Source: SZUA-430 sp964638635
GTDB taxonomy: Bacteria; Pseudomonadota; Alphaproteobacteria; Micropepsales; Micropepsaceae
Assembly (NCBI GenBank): GCA_964638635.1
Contig: CAZXAQ010000018.1
Coordinates: 1-56,814, forward strand
Length of the DNA: 56,814 bases
Direction of reading: 5' to 3'
A program made the position numbers and the translations under genes. The notes under the pieces are model-generated. The model did not search any database. It was not told the origin of the DNA and saw nothing but the letters and a program-made list of their open reading frames with translations. Positions 1 to 8,603 of this stretch are shown here, piece after piece; within the stretch, counting starts at the first letter, position 1; the number at the start of each line of letters is the position of its first letter.

Positions 1-70
1 CTCCCCCCCCCGACCCTGTCCCCCATCCTTCACCCCCCCCCCCCCGCCCCCCGCGCGCGCCCCCGTGGGG
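1..70. other. C-homopolymer-rich contig edge
   Basis: The first 70 bases are nearly all C in long runs, unlike anything else in the window. No gene or plausible regulatory site is visible. This looks like an assembly or sequencing artefact at a contig end, but a real low-complexity tract cannot be excluded from sequence alone. Confidence 0.55.
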
Positions 71-97
71 GGCCGGGAAACCCCCGGCCATGACGAA
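71..97 (-). repeat. REP-like palindromic repeat, copy 1
   Basis: Read on the minus strand this begins TTCGTCATGGCCGGGGGTT and continues to CCCGGCC. It differs by one base over 27 from the copy at 55808-55834 and shares the CGTCATGGCCGGG core with the element at 13811. The inner GGCCGGG and CCCGGCC can pair. It is a dispersed extragenic palindrome lying downstream of the TPR lipoprotein gene. Confidence 0.6.
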
Positions 98-143
98 TTG
101 AAGGGGGTGCGGATAGGTTGAAAGTCGCGCGGGCAAAGAAAAA

Positions 144-170
144 GGCCGCGTTCCGGTCGGGAACGCGGCC
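144..170 (-). terminator. Rho-independent terminator of the TPR lipoprotein gene
   Basis: There is an 11-bp perfect stem, GGCCGCGTTCC (144-154) with GGAACGCGGCC (160-170), around a 5-nt loop. On the minus strand it is followed by a T-rich run (complement of 134-143). It starts 18 bases after the stop codon of the upstream minus-strand gene. The plus strand is also followed by T-rich sequence, so it may work in both directions. Confidence 0.85.
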
Positions 171-188
171 TCTGTGTTTTTGCCTGGG

Positions 189-1328
189 TCAGTTGGAGAC
201 GTTGGCGATCGCGACCGGTGCCTGCGCATCGAGCGACTTACGGAGCATTGAGCTCTGGTTCTGCGTCGCCGGCTTCGCGGCTTCGGTCTTTTGCGCTTTG
301 GGCACGATCGGCGTCGGAACGGTCGCGTCGTCGGCAATCGGCGCCATCTGGTAGCGGGATTGCACAGGGGCGGTCGCGACGGGCGCCGGCGCCGCCGTCA
401 CGATCGGCGCAGTCTCGGTAATCGTGGTCTCTACGACCGTCTCGGGCGCCGGTGCGACCGACGCGGTTTCGACGGTCTCGACGACCGGCGCCATCGCCTC
501 GGGCTTTGCTTCGGGCTGTATGATGTCGGGTAGCGCGGACACCTTGGCGTTGCTGGCGTCCAGCTGGCGCAGGACGGTCAGGTTGTTCGTCGCCTGGTCG
601 GCCGGCAGGTCTTCGCTCGCCAACGCGGCCGCTTCGGCCGTGTTGCCCTTCAGGCTTTCGACCATTGCCAGATTTTGGCGCATTTCCGGGGTTGCGTCGG
701 GGCGCGAGACTAGGCGGCGCAGGATCGTTTCCGCGCGGTCGACGTTGCCGGTCAAGATGTACGACATGGCCATATTGCTTTCGACCGTCGCGTTACCGGG
801 GGACAACTCCAAAGCCGTTTCGTAGTTCTTGCGGGCGGCGTCGTGATTGCCGCTTTGATCGAGGGCGACGCCATAAGCCGAGAACGCCGACCAGTCGGAG
901 CTGGTCATCTGGGTCGCGCGTGCCAAGAACGGCACCGCATCCTGCGTCCGGCCGACGGCGGTCAGCGCCTTGCCGTACTCCGACAGAACCTTCGGGTTGT
1001 CCGGCGCCTTCATGACGATTTCCCGCAGCACCGCGACAGCCTGGCGCGCCCCGCCCATCAGGCGCAGATTCCGCGCAAAGCTGAGGGCTGCGGCCGTGTC
1101 GCCGCGGTTTGCCTCGTATTTGGCGCCCCAGTAGGCGGCTGCGGCGGCATAGTCCTGGGTTTCTGCGCCGTCCTTTTCGAAGGCGGCTGCCACAGCAGCG
1201 TTTGCCGCAGGCTGGCTGGAGCTGAAAATCCCCACGCCGCTACAGCCGGATAAGAATGCGGCCGCACCCGCGGCCAACGCGATCCTGCTCGCCGACCGGA
1301 GCAGCGCGCGGTTCAGTTTCAGACGCAT
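189..1328 (-). CDS. TPR-repeat lipoprotein (TadD-like)
   Basis: This is a 379-residue lipoprotein. A basic N-terminus and hydrophobic stretch end in the lipobox LSGC, with Cys29 as the likely lipidated residue, so it should be membrane-anchored and periplasmic. Residues ~60-250 are helical and fit tetratricopeptide repeats (for example the segments around ALTAVGRTQDAVPFLARA and AMSYILTGNVDRAETILRR). Residues ~265-350 are low-complexity, rich in A, P, V and T, and probably disordered. TPR lipoproteins of this layout resemble TadD of Flp-pilus (tad) systems, but no other tad gene is nearby, so the pilus role is only a family suggestion. It is monocistronic: a hairpin terminator follows and a divergent gene precedes. 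A GAGGGG-type ribosome site lies just upstream of the ATG. Confidence 0.8.
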   Translation of the reverse strand: MRLKLNRALLRSASRIALAAGAAAFLSGCSGVGIFSSSQPAANAAVAAAFEKDGAETQDYAAAAAYWGAKYEANRGDTAAALSFARNLRLMGGARQAVAVLREIVMKAPDNPKVLSEYGKALTAVGRTQDAVPFLARATQMTSSDWSAFSAYGVALDQSGNHDAARKNYETALELSPGNATVESNMAMSYILTGNVDRAETILRRLVSRPDATPEMRQNLAMVESLKGNTAEAAALASEDLPADQATNNLTVLRQLDASNAKVSALPDIIQPEAKPEAMAPVVETVETASVAPAPETVVETTITETAPIVTAAPAPVATAPVQSRYQMAPIADDATVPTPIVPKAQKTEAAKPATQNQSSMLRKSLDAQAPVAIANVSN

Positions 1329-1507
1329 GTGTAATCCCCTCGCTAAAGTCGAGGCGGCCGCACGGACGCAAGGCGGGGCCGCTCATGTTGAAAACGACCT
1401 AATCTCGCTGCAAGCGGATAACAAAGGTTTAAGCATAATCGCGGGTTAACAATGCTTTCCGACACCGGATCGCAGGCGTATAAGGTCCGCCCTGGAGGAT
1501 GGCGTCC

Positions 1508-2530
1508 GTGAAACGAAAACCGCGTCAGCTGAGACATGCGCTGATCGCGATTGCGGCCGTCCTGATACTCGCACCCATCACCGCGCAGAGCAGTCCGCCC
1601 GAAGCGCAACGGATTGCGCTTCCCATCGCGACGGGGCCCGTTTCCGGATCCTACCTTCGGGTTGGCGAGACCATCGCGAAGATCATCAGTCATCCGCCCG
1701 GGCTTGCGCGCTGCGATGCGCCCGGCGTGTGCGGCCCCGAAGGCTTGATCGCGACGCTGCGTTCGTCGAGCGGGTCGGTCGCGAATGCCATTTCCGTCAA
1801 TAGCGGGCGGGTGAAATCCGCGTTGATCCAAGGCGACGTTGCTGCGGCCGCTCGCGAGGGCAGGGGACCGTTCGCCGGGAGCGGGCCTTTAACCGAACTC
1901 AGGGCGATTGCGCGATTACACGAGGAGACGCTGCATCTGGTCGTGGCGTCCCGGTCGCGCATTCGCAAGCTTGGCGATCTCGCCGGAAAACGCGTTGCCA
2001 TCGACGGGCCTCGATCGGCGACCAACTATACCGTCCGGTCTTTGTTGAAAGCCACGCAGATGAATCCCGCGCGCATCAAGCTCTCGTTTGAGCCCGCCGA
2101 ACGGGCGAGCGATGCGCTTCGCGACGGCAAGCTCGACGCGTTCTTCGCGATTGGGGTTGCTCCTATCCAAGCGGTCGACAGGCCGGTGCGCCGGGGTCAA
2201 GCGCGGGTGATTGCGCTCGATGCGCGCGCGATTGCGGCGCTTACCGGCGGCGACAGCCCCTTCAGCCGGTATGTCTTGCCCGCCGACAGCTATCGCTCGT
2301 CCAAAGCGGTCGCGACGCTGAATGTGCCCGTCGTCTGGGTCGTTCAGAAATCCGTGCCCGACGATGTCGTGCGGGCGATCCTGCGGTCGTTCTGGAATCC
2401 GGCGAACAGTCGCGACGTGCGGCGTCTGGGAAAGATCGCCGACACGATCAATGCGGCGAAGGCCGCAGAGAACTTGCCGCTGCCGCTGCATCCGGGCGCG
2501 GCGCGGTTCTACGCCGATGCGGGACGATAG
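1508..2530 (+). CDS. TAXI-family TRAP-type solute-binding protein
   Basis: This is a 340-residue periplasmic binding protein. The N-terminus is a signal peptide (basic KRKPR, then hydrophobic IAAVLILAPITA). The mature part has TAXI hallmarks: GSYLRVGETIAKII near the start, the GDLAGKRVAIDGPRSATNYT segment, and DALRDGKLDAFFAIGVAP. TAXI proteins deliver small organic acids or amino acids to TRAP membrane subunits, but no TRAP permease gene is present here, so the partner is elsewhere or absent. The GTG at 1508 is chosen because GGAGG (1494-1498) sits 9 bases before it. The ATG at 1499 directly abuts that site and is too close. The substrate is unknown. Confidence 0.8.
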   Translation: MKRKPRQLRHALIAIAAVLILAPITAQSSPPEAQRIALPIATGPVSGSYLRVGETIAKIISHPPGLARCDAPGVCGPEGLIATLRSSSGSVANAISVNSGRVKSALIQGDVAAAAREGRGPFAGSGPLTELRAIARLHEETLHLVVASRSRIRKLGDLAGKRVAIDGPRSATNYTVRSLLKATQMNPARIKLSFEPAERASDALRDGKLDAFFAIGVAPIQAVDRPVRRGQARVIALDARAIAALTGGDSPFSRYVLPADSYRSSKAVATLNVPVVWVVQKSVPDDVVRAILRSFWNPANSRDVRRLGKIADTINAAKAAENLPLPLHPGAARFYADAGR

Positions 2531-2571
2531 GAGCAAGCGTTCTGCGTCACCCGGCCGGCACTTACTTGACC

Positions 2572-3126
2572 ATGATGGTGCTTGGGTTTGCGCCCATCGC
2601 GCTCGTCTTGCATTTTTACAACGTTCTTCCGAACCGCACGGTCATTCGCTGGGACCTGTTCGGCAACACCACGATTATCGGGACGCGACCCGCGACGGTG
2701 CTGACGCTCGCCTGCGCCGGGGGCGTGATCGCAGTCCTGTCCGTGCTGGTCGCGATTTGGCAGCGGCGGGCGCTCAGCGCGCTTGGGCTGCGGCGGGCGT
2801 ATCTTTCGCTCAATCTCGCGCAACTTGTGACCATCGCCTTGACCTGCGCCATGATCGTCAGTGAGGCGCTTGGGTTCCAGTTCAAGATCAAGCCGATGAT
2901 CCCGCCCGCCATGGCGGTGTTGCTGTTTGCGGGTGGCGTGTTGTGCGGGCGGCTCGACGGTTACCGGCCCGGCCCTTTGCGGATGTTTGCGATCGTGCTC
3001 ACGGCCGGTGCCGTGGCGCTTCTGGCGTTCAGCGCAATTGCGATGAATGCGGTCGTCGGATACTACGCTTCGGCGTTCGCGCTCTTGGCCATGGTCGCGA
3101 TCGCGCTGCCCGAGCGTGCGCCTTAG
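2572..3126 (+). CDS. DUF1648-like integral membrane protein
   Basis: This is a small membrane protein of about 184 residues with four or five hydrophobic segments. The N-terminal part (NVLPNRTVIRWDLFGN, then a Gly/Thr turn) resembles the DUF1648 signature, in which a P-D/N-x-V-P-x-H/R-W pattern follows the first membrane helix (known from SdpI-like proteins). That is a weak, motif-level assignment. It follows the TAXI gene by about 40 bases and precedes the aminopeptidase by 13, so the three may be co-transcribed. The start is uncertain: TTG 2566, ATG 2572 and ATG 2575 are all possible and none has a clear ribosome site. Confidence 0.6.
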   Translation: MMVLGFAPIALVLHFYNVLPNRTVIRWDLFGNTTIIGTRPATVLTLACAGGVIAVLSVLVAIWQRRALSALGLRRAYLSLNLAQLVTIALTCAMIVSEALGFQFKIKPMIPPAMAVLLFAGGVLCGRLDGYRPGPLRMFAIVLTAGAVALLAFSAIAMNAVVGYYASAFALLAMVAIALPERAP

Positions 3127-3139
3127 GGGACTTTGGAAC

Positions 3140-4531
3140 ATGAAGATCGACGAGCTGTTTTCGACATCCGCACAAGGCGCGGTGCCGGTTTTTGCCGTGA
3201 CGCCCGCGACGCTTGAGAGCGCGCTCAAAGGGCCGCTGGAGAAACAAGCGAAGTGGCTCGCTGCGTCGAGCTTCAAGGCCGCGGCGGGGAAGATGCAATT
3301 TCTCCCAGGGGCGGACGGCGGTGTCGGCGGCGTGGTGTTCGGACTCGGCAGCAACGACGATCCGTTCGCCTGCGCCGCGTTATCCGGTGCGCTTCCCGCG
3401 GGAACGTATTCCTTTGCGATGAGCCCGCCCGATTGCGGCGGCACGCGGTTGGCGTTCGCTTGGGCGTTGGGTGCGTATCAGTTCTCGCGGTTCAAGTCGC
3501 AGGACAAGGCGAAGGCCGGTCCGCGCCTTGTGTGGCCGGACGATGCCGACCGTGCCGAGGTTGCGCGCATCGCTTCGGGATTGTTCCTGGCGCGCGATCT
3601 CGTCAATACGCCGGCGAACGAGATGGGGCCCGCCGAGTTGTCGCAGGCGGCCGCGGGCGTCGCGCGCGAGCATGGGGCTGCGCTTTCGGTCATCGAAGGG
3701 CGCGAACTCGTCACGCAGAACTATCCGATGATTTGGGCGGTCGGCGCGGGGTCGTCGCGAGCGCCGCGGCTGATCGACTTTCGCTGGGGCGATGCGAAGC
3801 ATCCGCGCGTGACGTTGGTTGGCAAGGGTGTCTGCTTCGATTCCGGCGGGCTCGACATCAAGCCGTCGTCGGCGATGCTGACGATGAAGAAGGATATGGG
3901 CGGTGCGGCCGCGGTGTTGGCCATCGCGCAGATGGTGATGGATGCGAAGCTTCCGATTGCGTTGCGCGTGCTTATTCCGGCGGTCGAGAACAGCATCTCA
4001 GGCGACGCTTACCGGCCCGGCGACGTGCTCAAGAGCCGCAAGGGTCTGACGGTCGAGATCGGCAACACCGATGCGGAGGGACGGCTGGTGCTGGCCGATG
4101 CGCTTGCCGAAGCCGACAGCGAGGCGCCGGCACTGCTGATCTGCATGGCGACGCTGACGGGCGCCGCGCGCGTCGCGACAGGGTTCGACTTGCCGCCGTT
4201 CTTTACGCAAGACGACACGCTCGCGGCCGAGTTGACGGCGGCGTCGGAGCGCGAGGCGGATGCGATGTGGCGGCTGCCGTTGTGGCGCGGCTATCGCGAT
4301 TTGATCGACAGCAAGGTCGCCGATCTGAACAACAGCCCGGCAAGTCCTAATGGCGGCGCGATTACCGCAGCGCTGTTCCTGTCGTGCTTTGTCGAAAAGG
4401 CGAAGGCGTTCGCGCACTTCGACATCGCCGCGTGGAACGACCGGGCAAGGCCCGGGCGGCCGATCGGCGGCGAGGCGCAGGCGGTGCGCGCGATTTACGC
4501 GACGCTTCGCGCCCGCTACGGCCGTCAGTAG
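3140..4531 (+). CDS. Leucyl aminopeptidase family protein (M17)
   Basis: This is a 463-residue cytosolic dizinc aminopeptidase that removes N-terminal residues from peptides. The M17 signature NTDAEGRL starts at residue 309. The metal/catalytic block GKGVCFDSGGLDIKP, MKKDMGGAA and the downstream NNSPASPNGGAITAALFL are all intact. The N-terminal domain (~1-150) is divergent and short, as in the PepB-like alphaproteobacterial branch rather than E. coli PepA. The start ATG at 3140 has AGGGGA 9 bases upstream. Its 3' end overlaps the convergent reductase gene by 7 bases. Peptide-turnover role is inferred from the family. Confidence 0.9.
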   Translation: MKIDELFSTSAQGAVPVFAVTPATLESALKGPLEKQAKWLAASSFKAAAGKMQFLPGADGGVGGVVFGLGSNDDPFACAALSGALPAGTYSFAMSPPDCGGTRLAFAWALGAYQFSRFKSQDKAKAGPRLVWPDDADRAEVARIASGLFLARDLVNTPANEMGPAELSQAAAGVAREHGAALSVIEGRELVTQNYPMIWAVGAGSSRAPRLIDFRWGDAKHPRVTLVGKGVCFDSGGLDIKPSSAMLTMKKDMGGAAAVLAIAQMVMDAKLPIALRVLIPAVENSISGDAYRPGDVLKSRKGLTVEIGNTDAEGRLVLADALAEADSEAPALLICMATLTGAARVATGFDLPPFFTQDDTLAAELTAASEREADAMWRLPLWRGYRDLIDSKVADLNNSPASPNGGAITAALFLSCFVEKAKAFAHFDIAAWNDRARPGRPIGGEAQAVRAIYATLRARYGRQ

Positions 4532-5463
4532 CCGCGGGCGAAGTCGACGAGATTTTCGGGCGCGAGGCCTTCATCCATCCGGCGGATCGTCGTTGCGACT
4601 TGGCGCATGAACGATTCTGGGTCTGTGAAGGCCGCGGAGTGGGCGGTCATCACGATCTTCGGATGCGACCAGAGCGGGCTTGTGGCGGGCAGCGGTTCCG
4701 CGCTGAAGACGTCGAGCGTCGCGCCGCGCAAGTGGCCGCTGTCGAGCGCGTGGATGAGATCGTCCTCGACGACGTGGCCGCCGCGCGCGGCGTTGATCAC
4801 GCAGGCATCCTTGGGCAGCGCCGCGAACGCCTTCGCGTTCAAGATGCCTCGCGTCTCGGGTGTCAGGGGCAGCAGGCAGACAAGGATGTCGCTTTGCGCG
4901 AGGAACGTGTTTAGCTGATCCAGGCCGTGATAGGTCGTGACGCTGTCGAAGCGCTTCGGCGTCGCGCTCCAGCCGGAGAGTTGATAGTTCAGCGCGCCCA
5001 AGGGGCGGGCCGCCGCTTGTCCGAGCACGCCGAATCCGAGAATGCCCACGCGGACTTGCGGCGCGCGCGGCGCGGGAAGCTGGCGCCACTTCCTGTCGCG
5101 CTGCAGGCCCATGAAGTCGTGCATGCGGCGGTGCCAGTAGAGGACGCTGAGCACCACGTATTCGCTCATCGCCTGGGCCAGTGTATCGTCGACGACGCGC
5201 GCGAGCGGGATGTGGCGGGGAAATGTCGGGTCGGCGACGATGCCGTCGACGCCGGCCCCCATCGAGAAGACGATCTTCAGGTTCGGCAGTGAACGCAGCT
5301 TTCCCGGCGCGGGTTTCCAGGCGACGCAATAGGTGATGTCGGCCGCGGTTTGCGCGTCGACGGTGTCGCGGATGTCGAGGTCCGGCAGGAACTTGCGCAG
5401 GTGCGCGGTCCAGCGCTCGTGAGGATAGTCCGGCAGATCGAACAGAAGCGCGCCTTGCGGCAT
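4525..5463 (-). CDS. 2-hydroxyacid dehydrogenase (GhrA-like)
   Basis: This 312-residue NAD(P)-dependent D-2-hydroxyacid dehydrogenase most resembles glyoxylate/hydroxypyruvate reductase A. The Rossmann motif is GILGFGVLGQAAARPL (GxGxxG). The catalytic Arg lies in NAARGGHVVEDD, and the His in the block VMTAHSAAFTDPESF is the usual acid-base residue. The likely reaction is reduction of glyoxylate or hydroxypyruvate to the hydroxyacid in the cytoplasm, though substrate choice within this family cannot be read from motifs. It is transcribed alone toward the aminopeptidase gene. Confidence 0.85.
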   Translation of the reverse strand: MPQGALLFDLPDYPHERWTAHLRKFLPDLDIRDTVDAQTAADITYCVAWKPAPGKLRSLPNLKIVFSMGAGVDGIVADPTFPRHIPLARVVDDTLAQAMSEYVVLSVLYWHRRMHDFMGLQRDRKWRQLPAPRAPQVRVGILGFGVLGQAAARPLGALNYQLSGWSATPKRFDSVTTYHGLDQLNTFLAQSDILVCLLPLTPETRGILNAKAFAALPKDACVINAARGGHVVEDDLIHALDSGHLRGATLDVFSAEPLPATSPLWSHPKIVMTAHSAAFTDPESFMRQVATTIRRMDEGLAPENLVDFARGY

Positions 5464-5477
5464 GGATCGGCGTCCTC

Positions 5478-5513
5478 AAAAAAAAATCCGGCGCAGCTTG
5501 TTGCGGCGCCGGA
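5478..5513 (-). terminator. Rho-independent terminator of the cytochrome c gene
   Basis: The stem is TCCGGCGC (5487-5494) with GCGCCGGA (5506-5513) and an 11-nt loop. On the minus strand it is followed by nine T residues (complement of 5478-5486). It lies 27 bases past the cytochrome stop codon. Confidence 0.85.
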
Positions 5514-5540
5514 CAAGAAATCAATCGAATTGAAGGGCGG

Positions 5541-6263
5541 TTATTGCCCGGGCGGCTTTGCGGGCGCGCCGCTGGGTGCTGCCGAAGGTGCCGTCGTTCC
5601 GGGCGGCGCCGGCGGAGCTGTTGCGGGTGTTTCCGGCGTGCTGCCCGGCGGCGGCGCTTGCACTTCGCCGGCGGGCGGTTCGGCCGCGCCATCGGTCGCA
5701 GGTGCGGGCGGTGCGGCGGGGTTCGGCGCGGGGATGGCGATCGGCGCGTCGGCGAGCGTTCGCAAATAGGCGATTAAGTTGACGCGATCCTGGCTCTTCG
5801 ACAGACCGGCGAACGCCATCTTCGTTCCGGGAATGGCGCCCTTCGGATTGCCCATAAACTCATAGAACTCTTCGTAGCCCCAGGTCTTGTCCGCCAGCGC
5901 CTTCATCGCAGGCGAGTAAGCGTAGGACGGTTCGTGCGCGTGCTTGTTTCCGACGATGCCGTAGAGATTGGGGCCGATCTTGTTTGGGCCACCCTTCGCA
6001 AAGTCGTGGCACTGCACGCAGCGTTGGTGAATCTTCTCGCCCGCGGCCAGATCGGCGGCCGGGATCACCGTGCCCCAATCCGGTTTGACTTCGACCGGCG
6101 CGGGTCCACCGTTCGCGGGCGTTTCAACGACGGCGACTTCCATGCCCGGCTTTTCGGATTTGTGCGGCGCCATCCATTTGCCGACCACAATGTTGACGGC
6201 GGCCACGAACAGGACGGTGGCAAGAACGGCGCCGAGAATCTTGTTCCACTCGAAGGAATCCAT
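5541..6263 (-). CDS. Membrane-anchored cytochrome c (CycM-like)
   Basis: This is a 240-residue class I c-type cytochrome. Residues ~10-28 form an uncleaved signal anchor, then a linker, then the haem-attachment motif CVQCH (Cys82, Cys85, His86). The distal Met is in GTKMAFAGLSK. GPNLYGIVGNKHA is typical of mitochondrial-type cytochrome c and the CycM/c552 anchor proteins, which carry electrons from the bc1 complex to terminal oxidases. Residues ~180-240 are a Pro/Ala-rich tail that most family members lack, perhaps a periplasmic spacer. The gene ends at a strong hairpin terminator and is divergent from kdsB. Confidence 0.88.
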   Translation of the reverse strand: MDSFEWNKILGAVLATVLFVAAVNIVVGKWMAPHKSEKPGMEVAVVETPANGGPAPVEVKPDWGTVIPAADLAAGEKIHQRCVQCHDFAKGGPNKIGPNLYGIVGNKHAHEPSYAYSPAMKALADKTWGYEEFYEFMGNPKGAIPGTKMAFAGLSKSQDRVNLIAYLRTLADAPIAIPAPNPAAPPAPATDGAAEPPAGEVQAPPPGSTPETPATAPPAPPGTTAPSAAPSGAPAKPPGQ

Positions 6264-6417
6264 CAGTGCAATCCTTGGGACTAACCGGTGTTGTTGGGAG
6301 GTCGCGACGGTGCCGCTTCGTGAAGGCGGCGAGACAATAGCGGGGGTGACTTTCGGGTCATTGCGGCGGAACGTCGCATTTTGGCGCGCGCGGGAAGCCT
6401 AGAACACACTCGGTGTC

Positions 6418-7161
6418 ATGAGCGAACCCTTGATCCTTATTCCCGCCCGCATGGCGTCGACCCGGCTGCCGGGCAAACCGCTCGCCGACATCTGCGGCGC
6501 GCCCATGATCGTGCAGGTCTGGCGGCGCGCGATGGAGGCGAAGTCCGGGCGCGTTGCCGTTGCGGCGGCCGAGCGGGAGATCGTCGATGCGGTGGTGCGC
6601 GCCGGCGGCGAAGCGGTGCTCACCGAACCCAATCATCCGTCCGGGTCGGATCGCATCTACGAAGCCCTCACAAAGCTCGATGCGAAGGGGGCGCACGATA
6701 TCGTCGTCAATGTGCAGGGGGATTTGCCGACGCTGGATCCCGCGCTTGTGCGCGCCGTTGTGGACGCGCTGAAGAACTCGAGCGCGGACATGTCGACGCT
6801 CGCGACCGAGATCCGCGAGCCGTCGGAGCGGACGAACCCGAACGTGGTGAAGGCGGTCGTGGCGCTGGGCGAGGGTGCGCGCGAGGGGCGGGCGCTTTAC
6901 TTCACGCGGGCGACGGCGCCCACCGGCGACGGACCGCTGTACCATCACATCGGCATTTATGCTTACCGCCGAGCGGCACTTGATCGGTTCGTGAAGATGG
7001 CGCCCTCTCCGCTTGAGAAGCGGGAGAAGCTTGAGCAGTTGCGCGCGCTGGAAAACGGCATGACGATCGCGGTTCGGATCGTCGATACGATGCCGCTCGG
7101 CGTCGACACGCCGGAAGACTTGGAACGCGCGCGGCAGACGCTTGCGAAGGATAAGAGATGA
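6418..7161 (+). CDS. kdsB: 3-deoxy-manno-octulosonate cytidylyltransferase (CMP-KDO synthetase)
   Basis: This 247-residue cytosolic enzyme activates KDO with CTP to CMP-KDO for lipopolysaccharide inner core assembly. The nucleotide-binding start IPARMASTRLPGKPL is intact, followed by HPSGSDRIYEAL, VNVQGDLP (metal-binding Asp) and HIGIYAYRRAALDRF. The length matches the family. It overlaps pheA by four bases (ATGA), so the two genes are translationally coupled. This indicates a Gram-negative with LPS. Confidence 0.95.
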   Translation: MSEPLILIPARMASTRLPGKPLADICGAPMIVQVWRRAMEAKSGRVAVAAAEREIVDAVVRAGGEAVLTEPNHPSGSDRIYEALTKLDAKGAHDIVVNVQGDLPTLDPALVRAVVDALKNSSADMSTLATEIREPSERTNPNVVKAVVALGEGAREGRALYFTRATAPTGDGPLYHHIGIYAYRRAALDRFVKMAPSPLEKREKLEQLRALENGMTIAVRIVDTMPLGVDTPEDLERARQTLAKDKR

Positions 7162-8018
7162 ACGCCAAGGCCAATACGATCGCGTTTCAGGGTGAGGCCG
7201 GGGCGAATTCGCACCTCGCCTGCCGCGAGGTCTATCCGCAGATGACGGCGCTGCCGTGCCAGACGTTCGAAGACGCGTTCGCGGCGGTGAAGGAGGGCAA
7301 GGCGCGCCTTGCGATGATCCCGATCGAGAATTCGCTGCATGGGCGGATCACGGATATTCACCACATCCTGCCGGAGTCGGGGCTCTACATCGTCGGCGAG
7401 CACTTTTTGCGCATCCATCATCAGTTGCTGGCGATCAAGGGTGCGACGCTGGAAGGCTTGAAGTCGGTGATGAGCCAGACGCCGGCGCTCGGCCAATGCC
7501 GCAACATCATCCGTTCGATGGGCTTGAGCATGATCGTCGGCGCGGACACGGCGGGCTCCGCGCGGCATGTGGCGGAGGCGAAAGACCCGACGGTCGCGGC
7601 GCTGGCGTCGTCGTTGGCGGCGGAAATCTACGGTTTGAACGTTTTGAAAGCGAACGTCGAAGACGCGCCGCATAACACCACGCGCTTTCTCATCATGTCG
7701 GGCGAGCCGGACGATGCGGACGCCGGGTCAGGCGACGTCGTCACGACGTTTGTGTTCCGCGTGCGCAACGTGCCGGCCGCGCTCTACAAAGCGATGGGCG
7801 GGTTTGCGACGAACGGCGTGAACATGACGAAGCTCGAGTCCTATCAGCTCGAAGGCTCGTTCAACGCGACGCAGTTCTACGCGGACATCGAGGGGCATCC
7901 GGAGGAGCGGAACGTGCGGCTCGCACTTGAGGAGCTGCAGTTCTTCACCACGCACCTGCGCATTCTGGGCGTTTATCCCGCGCATGCGTTCCGGAAGACG
8001 GTAGCCGCGCCTAGTTAG
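7158..8018 (+). CDS. pheA: Prephenate dehydratase
   Basis: This 286-residue enzyme converts prephenate to phenylpyruvate, the last specific step before phenylalanine. The N-terminal PDT domain (~1-190) begins IAFQGEAGANSHLAC and contains NTTRF, the catalytic Thr-Arg-Phe motif. The C-terminal ACT domain (~200-280) should bind phenylalanine for feedback. The ligand motif reads ESYQ where many enzymes have ESRP. There is no chorismate mutase domain, so it is the monofunctional type. It is coupled to kdsB upstream, a pairing common in Alphaproteobacteria. Its stop codon overlaps that of the convergent toxin gene. Confidence 0.95.
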   Translation: MNAKANTIAFQGEAGANSHLACREVYPQMTALPCQTFEDAFAAVKEGKARLAMIPIENSLHGRITDIHHILPESGLYIVGEHFLRIHHQLLAIKGATLEGLKSVMSQTPALGQCRNIIRSMGLSMIVGADTAGSARHVAEAKDPTVAALASSLAAEIYGLNVLKANVEDAPHNTTRFLIMSGEPDDADAGSGDVVTTFVFRVRNVPAALYKAMGGFATNGVNMTKLESYQLEGSFNATQFYADIEGHPEERNVRLALEELQFFTTHLRILGVYPAHAFRKTVAAPS

Positions 8019-8329
8019 TTAGGGCCGAAAAACTGACTTTGATCGCGTGCGCCATGAAGGACGCGCAATACGCGGATGCCGAAAGAATCCAGCGCCTCGT
8101 AGTAGATCACATAGGGATGACGACGAAAGACGATGGATAAGGGGCGGCCGTGGAGGTCGTCCCTTCGACGACCCATTCCAGGCTTTCGCGCGAGAGTCTT
8201 GAAGAAGTCGTGCAGCTCTTCAATGAAGGTGAGTGAGCGGTCGAAATTCCGTTCTCCGATGAAAGCGCCGATCTCGAGTATGTCCTCTTCCGCGGCCGGC
8301 GAGAGGATGACGAGCGTCTCTTCGCTCAC
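8015..8329 (-). CDS. ParE/RelE-family toxin
   Basis: This 104-residue protein has the type II toxin fold signature: LSPAAEEDILEIGAFI at the N-terminus, a helix with FIEELHDFFKTLARKPGMGR, and the C-terminal strand motif HPYVIYYEALDSFGIRVLRVLHGARD, split here as HPYVIYYEAL and IRVLRVLHGARD. The RVLHGARD ending is typical of ParE-like gyrase toxins. It overlaps the upstream antitoxin gene by four bases, as expected for coupled toxin-antitoxin pairs. Whether it is active cannot be told from sequence. Confidence 0.85.
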   Translation of the reverse strand: MSEETLVILSPAAEEDILEIGAFIGERNFDRSLTFIEELHDFFKTLARKPGMGRRRDDLHGRPLSIVFRRHPYVIYYEALDSFGIRVLRVLHGARDQSQFFGPN

Positions 8330-8547
8330 TTTTTCTTGGTTGTCTTTGCCTTACGCCGCTTCTTCAACTCGGCGATGAGGCGCTTGGGATCGAAGGGGCG
8401 GCCTTCGCCGCGATCGAGCTGATCGCGCCCGACGTCAAGGGCTTCCTCAAGTTCACGTTTGCGCGCGGCCACCCAGCTCTTCTGCGTTTTGGTCAACGCA
8501 GGAAAGCGCGGCGGCGGGGCGGTCAGTGTTTGGCGACGGCTCGACAT
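8326..8547 (-). CDS. Antitoxin of the ParE/RelE-type module
   Basis: This 73-residue basic protein lies immediately upstream of the toxin and overlaps it by four bases. The C-terminal half (residues ~30-60, VGRDQLDRGEGRPFDPKRLI) matches ParD/CC2985-type antitoxins, which wrap the toxin groove. The N-terminal part is Pro/Thr-rich and lacks an obvious ribbon-helix-helix, and the protein ends in a Lys-rich tail. Pairing and position carry most of the assignment. Confidence 0.7.
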   Translation of the reverse strand: MSSRRQTLTAPPPRFPALTKTQKSWVAARKRELEEALDVGRDQLDRGEGRPFDPKRLIAELKKRRKAKTTKKK

Positions 8548-8603
8548 CGCAAAAGCTTAGCACAAAGAGAGCCGCGGCCTCAAACATAGATGCTCGGCGG
8601 CAA

